This document shows, piece after piece, positions 62,471-64,000 of a DNA stretch of 64,000 nt; position 1 is the first letter of the stretch, and each line of letters starts with the position of its first letter. The position numbers and the translations under genes are program-made. The notes below the pieces were generated by a model that had not been told where the DNA came from, did no database searches, and saw nothing but the letters and a program-made list of their open reading frames with translations. The DNA is from Variovorax jilinensis. GTDB taxonomy: Bacteria; Pseudomonadota; Gammaproteobacteria; Burkholderiales; Burkholderiaceae_C. Location of the stretch: assembly GCF_030316885.1 (NCBI RefSeq), contig NZ_JASZYQ010000002.1:504001-568000 (forward strand), read 5' to 3'.

Positions 62471-63534
62471 CTCGGCGCCGACGGCGACCCCGCCAGCCCG
62501 AACTGCCGCCACGCGCGGCGCAGCTGCGTATCGGAACCGAAGCCCGACATCTCTGCCGCCCGCGTGACGTTGGCGCCCGACTGCAGCGCGAGCTGGGCGG
62601 TCGCCAGCCGCAGCCGACGCAGGTAGGCCAGCGGCGCCACCCCGGCATGCTCGACGAACAGCCGCGTCAGGTGCCGCGGCGAGGTGTGGGCGAGCTCGGC
62701 CATGCGCGGCACGGTCCATGCGGCCTGGGGCTGTTCGCTGACCGCGTCCTGCACCCGGTGCAGCGCTGCATGCAGATGGTTGCGATGGGCCAGGAAGGGC
62801 GACAGCTCGGGATCGTTCGGCCCGCGCCGCGTCGCCACCACCATGGTCTGCGCCACGCGGGCCGCCATCGACTCGCCGCAGACCTCCCCGATGCGGTGCA
62901 GCATCAGGTCGATGCCGGTGGTCACGCCGGCGCTGCTGTAGAGCGGCGAATCGCACACGAAGACCCTGTTGGCGACCACGTCGCAGCGCGGCTCGACCTG
63001 CCGCAGCTCGTCGAGGTGGTGATGGTGCGTGGTGGCGCGGCGGCCCGCGAGCAGCCCCGCATGCGCCGCCAGCAGCGTGCCGGCGCAGACCGTGACCAGC
63101 TCGAGCCGTCCGGCCTCGAGCCGCAGGCCGCGCAGCCAGTGCAGCAGGGCCCGCGCGGGCGCGCCGTCGACCGCGATGCTGCTGCCCGGCAGGCCGACCA
63201 GCACCACCCACGTCGGGCCGACCTCGGCCGCCGGCAGCGGCTGCAGCCCGGCGAGCCGCACGCCGACCGAGGTGGTCGACTCGGGTTCCGGGCTCGCGAA
63301 CACCAGCTCGAAAGGTGGCGGTAGGCCGGCCGCCGCGCGCAGCTGGTTGGCGATGCGCAGCGCTTCGGCCGGGCCGGCCCAGTCGAGGATCAGGCTGTGG
63401 GGCAGCAGCGCGAAGACGACCCGGATCGGGACGGCGGCATGGCCCCCGCGCTCTCCCGCTGCGTGGGGGTCGCTGCCCCCAGAGGGTGCAGGCCGCCCGG
63501 GGGCGGCCCGGCGCCAGCCTAGGCCCGCGTCCAT
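62467..63534 (-). CDS. GlxA-type AraC-family regulator with DJ-1-like domain
   Basis: A regulator with an N-terminal DJ-1/PfpI-like domain (RVVFALLPHSLILDWAGPAEA, LVTVCAGTLLAAHAGLL) and a C-terminal AraC helix-turn-helix pair (SPRHLTRLFVEHAGVAPLAYLRRLRL, then NVTRAAEMSGFGSDTQLRRAW). The start is a problem: no ATG, GTG or TTG lies near the expected N-terminus. The nearest in-frame ATG is 63534, inside the upstream gene, which gives 355 residues whose first 34 are mostly encoded by a dispersed repeat. A GTC at 63432 sits exactly where a GTG start would give VPIRVVFALL. Confidence 0.8.
   Translation of the reverse strand: MDAGLGWRRAAPGRPAPSGGSDPHAAGERGGHAAVPIRVVFALLPHSLILDWAGPAEALRIANQLRAAAGLPPPFELVFASPEPESTTSVGVRLAGLQPLPAAEVGPTWVVLVGLPGSSIAVDGAPARALLHWLRGLRLEAGRLELVTVCAGTLLAAHAGLLAGRRATTHHHHLDELRQVEPRCDVVANRVFVCDSPLYSSAGVTTGIDLMLHRIGEVCGESMAARVAQTMVVATRRGPNDPELSPFLAHRNHLHAALHRVQDAVSEQPQAAWTVPRMAELAHTSPRHLTRLFVEHAGVAPLAYLRRLRLATAQLALQSGANVTRAAEMSGFGSDTQLRRAWRQFGLAGSPSAPS
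63438..63515 (-). repeat. Dispersed GC-rich intergenic repeat, copy 2
   Basis: Inverted relative to copy 1 at 28050-28129. Read on the minus strand it begins GGCGCCGGGCCGCCCC, continues GGGCGGCCTGC, GGGGGCAGCGAC, and ends GAGCGCGGGGGCCATG. It lies at the junction of the DJ-1-like gene and the GlxA-type regulator gene and removes the usual spacing between them. Confidence 0.75.
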
Positions 63535-64000
63535 GCGAAGTCCATCTGCCGCGCGGTGCGCAGCGCGAGCGCCTCGCCGGCCAGGCGGGCCACCAGGTGC
63601 AGGCTCATGTCGATGCCCGCCGTGATCCCGGCCGAGGTGACGATGCGCCCCTCGTCGACCCAGCGCGGGCCTTCCTTCACCGCGAGCGCGGGAAAGCGCC
63701 GGCGCAGGTCGGCGATGTCTTCCCAATGGGTGGTGACCGCCTCCCGCTGCAGCAGGCCGGCGGCCGCCAGCAGGAAGGCGCCGGTGCAGACCGAGGCGGT
63801 GATGCGGGTTTCGCGGCCCGCGGCGGCGATCCAGGCCAGCGTCTCGCTGCACGCCATCTCGGCATCGACCACGCCGCCCGGGACGACCAGCACATCGGCG
63901 GTCGGCGCGGTGGCGAAATCGTGGTCGGGCATCACCGTGAGTCCGGCTCGCATGCGGACGGGCGTCACCGTGCGCGCGACGCAGATCACCTCGAAGGGTG
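63519..64000 (-). CDS. DJ-1/PfpI family protein, N-terminus beyond the window
   Basis: About 160 residues of a DJ-1/PfpI (ThiJ) protein; the frame is open to the window edge, so the start is missing. The nucleophile-elbow cysteine is in ASVCTGAFLLAAAGLL, TTHWEDIADLRRRFP and TSAGITAGIDMSLHLV follow. These blocks fit the group that includes isonitrile hydratase and GlxA-like domains. Same strand as and upstream of the GlxA-type regulator; a functional pair is possible. Confidence 0.85.
   Translation of the reverse strand, partial: PFEVICVARTVTPVRMRAGLTVMPDHDFATAPTADVLVVPGGVVDAEMACSETLAWIAAAGRETRITASVCTGAFLLAAAGLLQREAVTTHWEDIADLRRRFPALAVKEGPRWVDEGRIVTSAGITAGIDMSLHLVARLAGEALALRTARQMDFAWTRA

Noticed and set aside
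63519-63534. Gene fusion between the DJ-1-like protein and the GlxA-type regulator
   Set aside because: The DJ-1-like frame ends at a TAG at 63519-63521, and the regulator is in a different frame, so they are separate though overlapping genes.

Overview
The window is a high-GC, gene-dense chromosomal segment of a betaproteobacterium of the order Burkholderiales. It most resembles a Comamonadaceae member such as Variovorax or a close relative. This rests on gene content and order (fabF-rpoE-rseAB-mucD-lepA-lepB-rnc-era-recO-pdxJ-acpS-nagZ; leuCDB-asd-fimV-truA-trpFBA-accD; sdhCDAB-sdhE-gltA next to mdh) and on a GC-rich intergenic repeat of a type I associate with this family; no database search was possible. 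Nearly all of it is core metabolism and housekeeping. I see no rRNA, tRNA, CRISPR array, prophage or insertion sequence.

Layout. 1-4963 (+): the end of fabF, a YgfX-like membrane protein, then the sigma-E envelope-stress module rpoE-rseA-rseB-mucD. 4964-5485: the only long gene-free stretch, with two terminators, a spaced octamer repeat and a candidate small RNA. 5486-13363 (+): lepA, lepB, a DUF4845 protein, rnc, era, recO, pdxJ, acpS and nagZ, many with 4-nt stop/start overlaps. 13389-17453 (-): a lysS, Hsp70-like, YgjP-like metalloprotease set joined by TTGA and GTGA overlaps, and a Lon-substrate-domain protein, followed by a divergent YggT gene. 18067-30230 (-): accD, trpABF, truA, fimV, asd and leuBDC, read right to left as one large biosynthetic block. 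30271-36711 (-): a LysR regulator, a tiny entericidin lipoprotein, and the sdhCDAB-sdhE-gltA operon. 36866-48361: a GntR regulator divergent from mdh, then tam, a citrate-lyase-like gene, an unknown secreted protein and acnB (+); a PNPOx-like stress protein and an XRE regulator (-); and acnA (+). 48444-50946 (+): a Fur-box-preceded iron-uptake operon feoA-feoB-Cys-rich protein. 50956-53395: a flavin monooxygenase and a convergent SUKH-ankyrin protein. 53442-58505 (-): kynBUA (tryptophan to anthranilate), then argF and argD. 58666-64000: DUF3579, rpsT, murJ, a SirB1-like protein, a VOC protein, a GlxA-type AraC regulator and a truncated DJ-1/PfpI protein.

How it fits together. Between 31.6 and 48.4 kb lie most enzymes of the oxidative TCA cycle: citrate synthase, both aconitases, succinate dehydrogenase with its flavinylation factor, and malate dehydrogenase. 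Trans-aconitate methyltransferase, which disposes of an aconitase by-product, is with them. Iron uptake follows directly after acnA, itself an iron-sulfur enzyme. Two local regulators face palindromes in their divergent promoters: GntR faces 37669-37680 before mdh, and XRE faces 45525-45541 before acnA.

I found no clearly new multi-gene system. The best leads are small: the structured leader and candidate sRNA before lepA, the intergenic repeat that now supplies the N-terminus of the GlxA-type regulator, a long hairpin inside the sdh operon, two regulator-facing palindromes, and a SUKH-ankyrin fusion behind the kynurenine operon.
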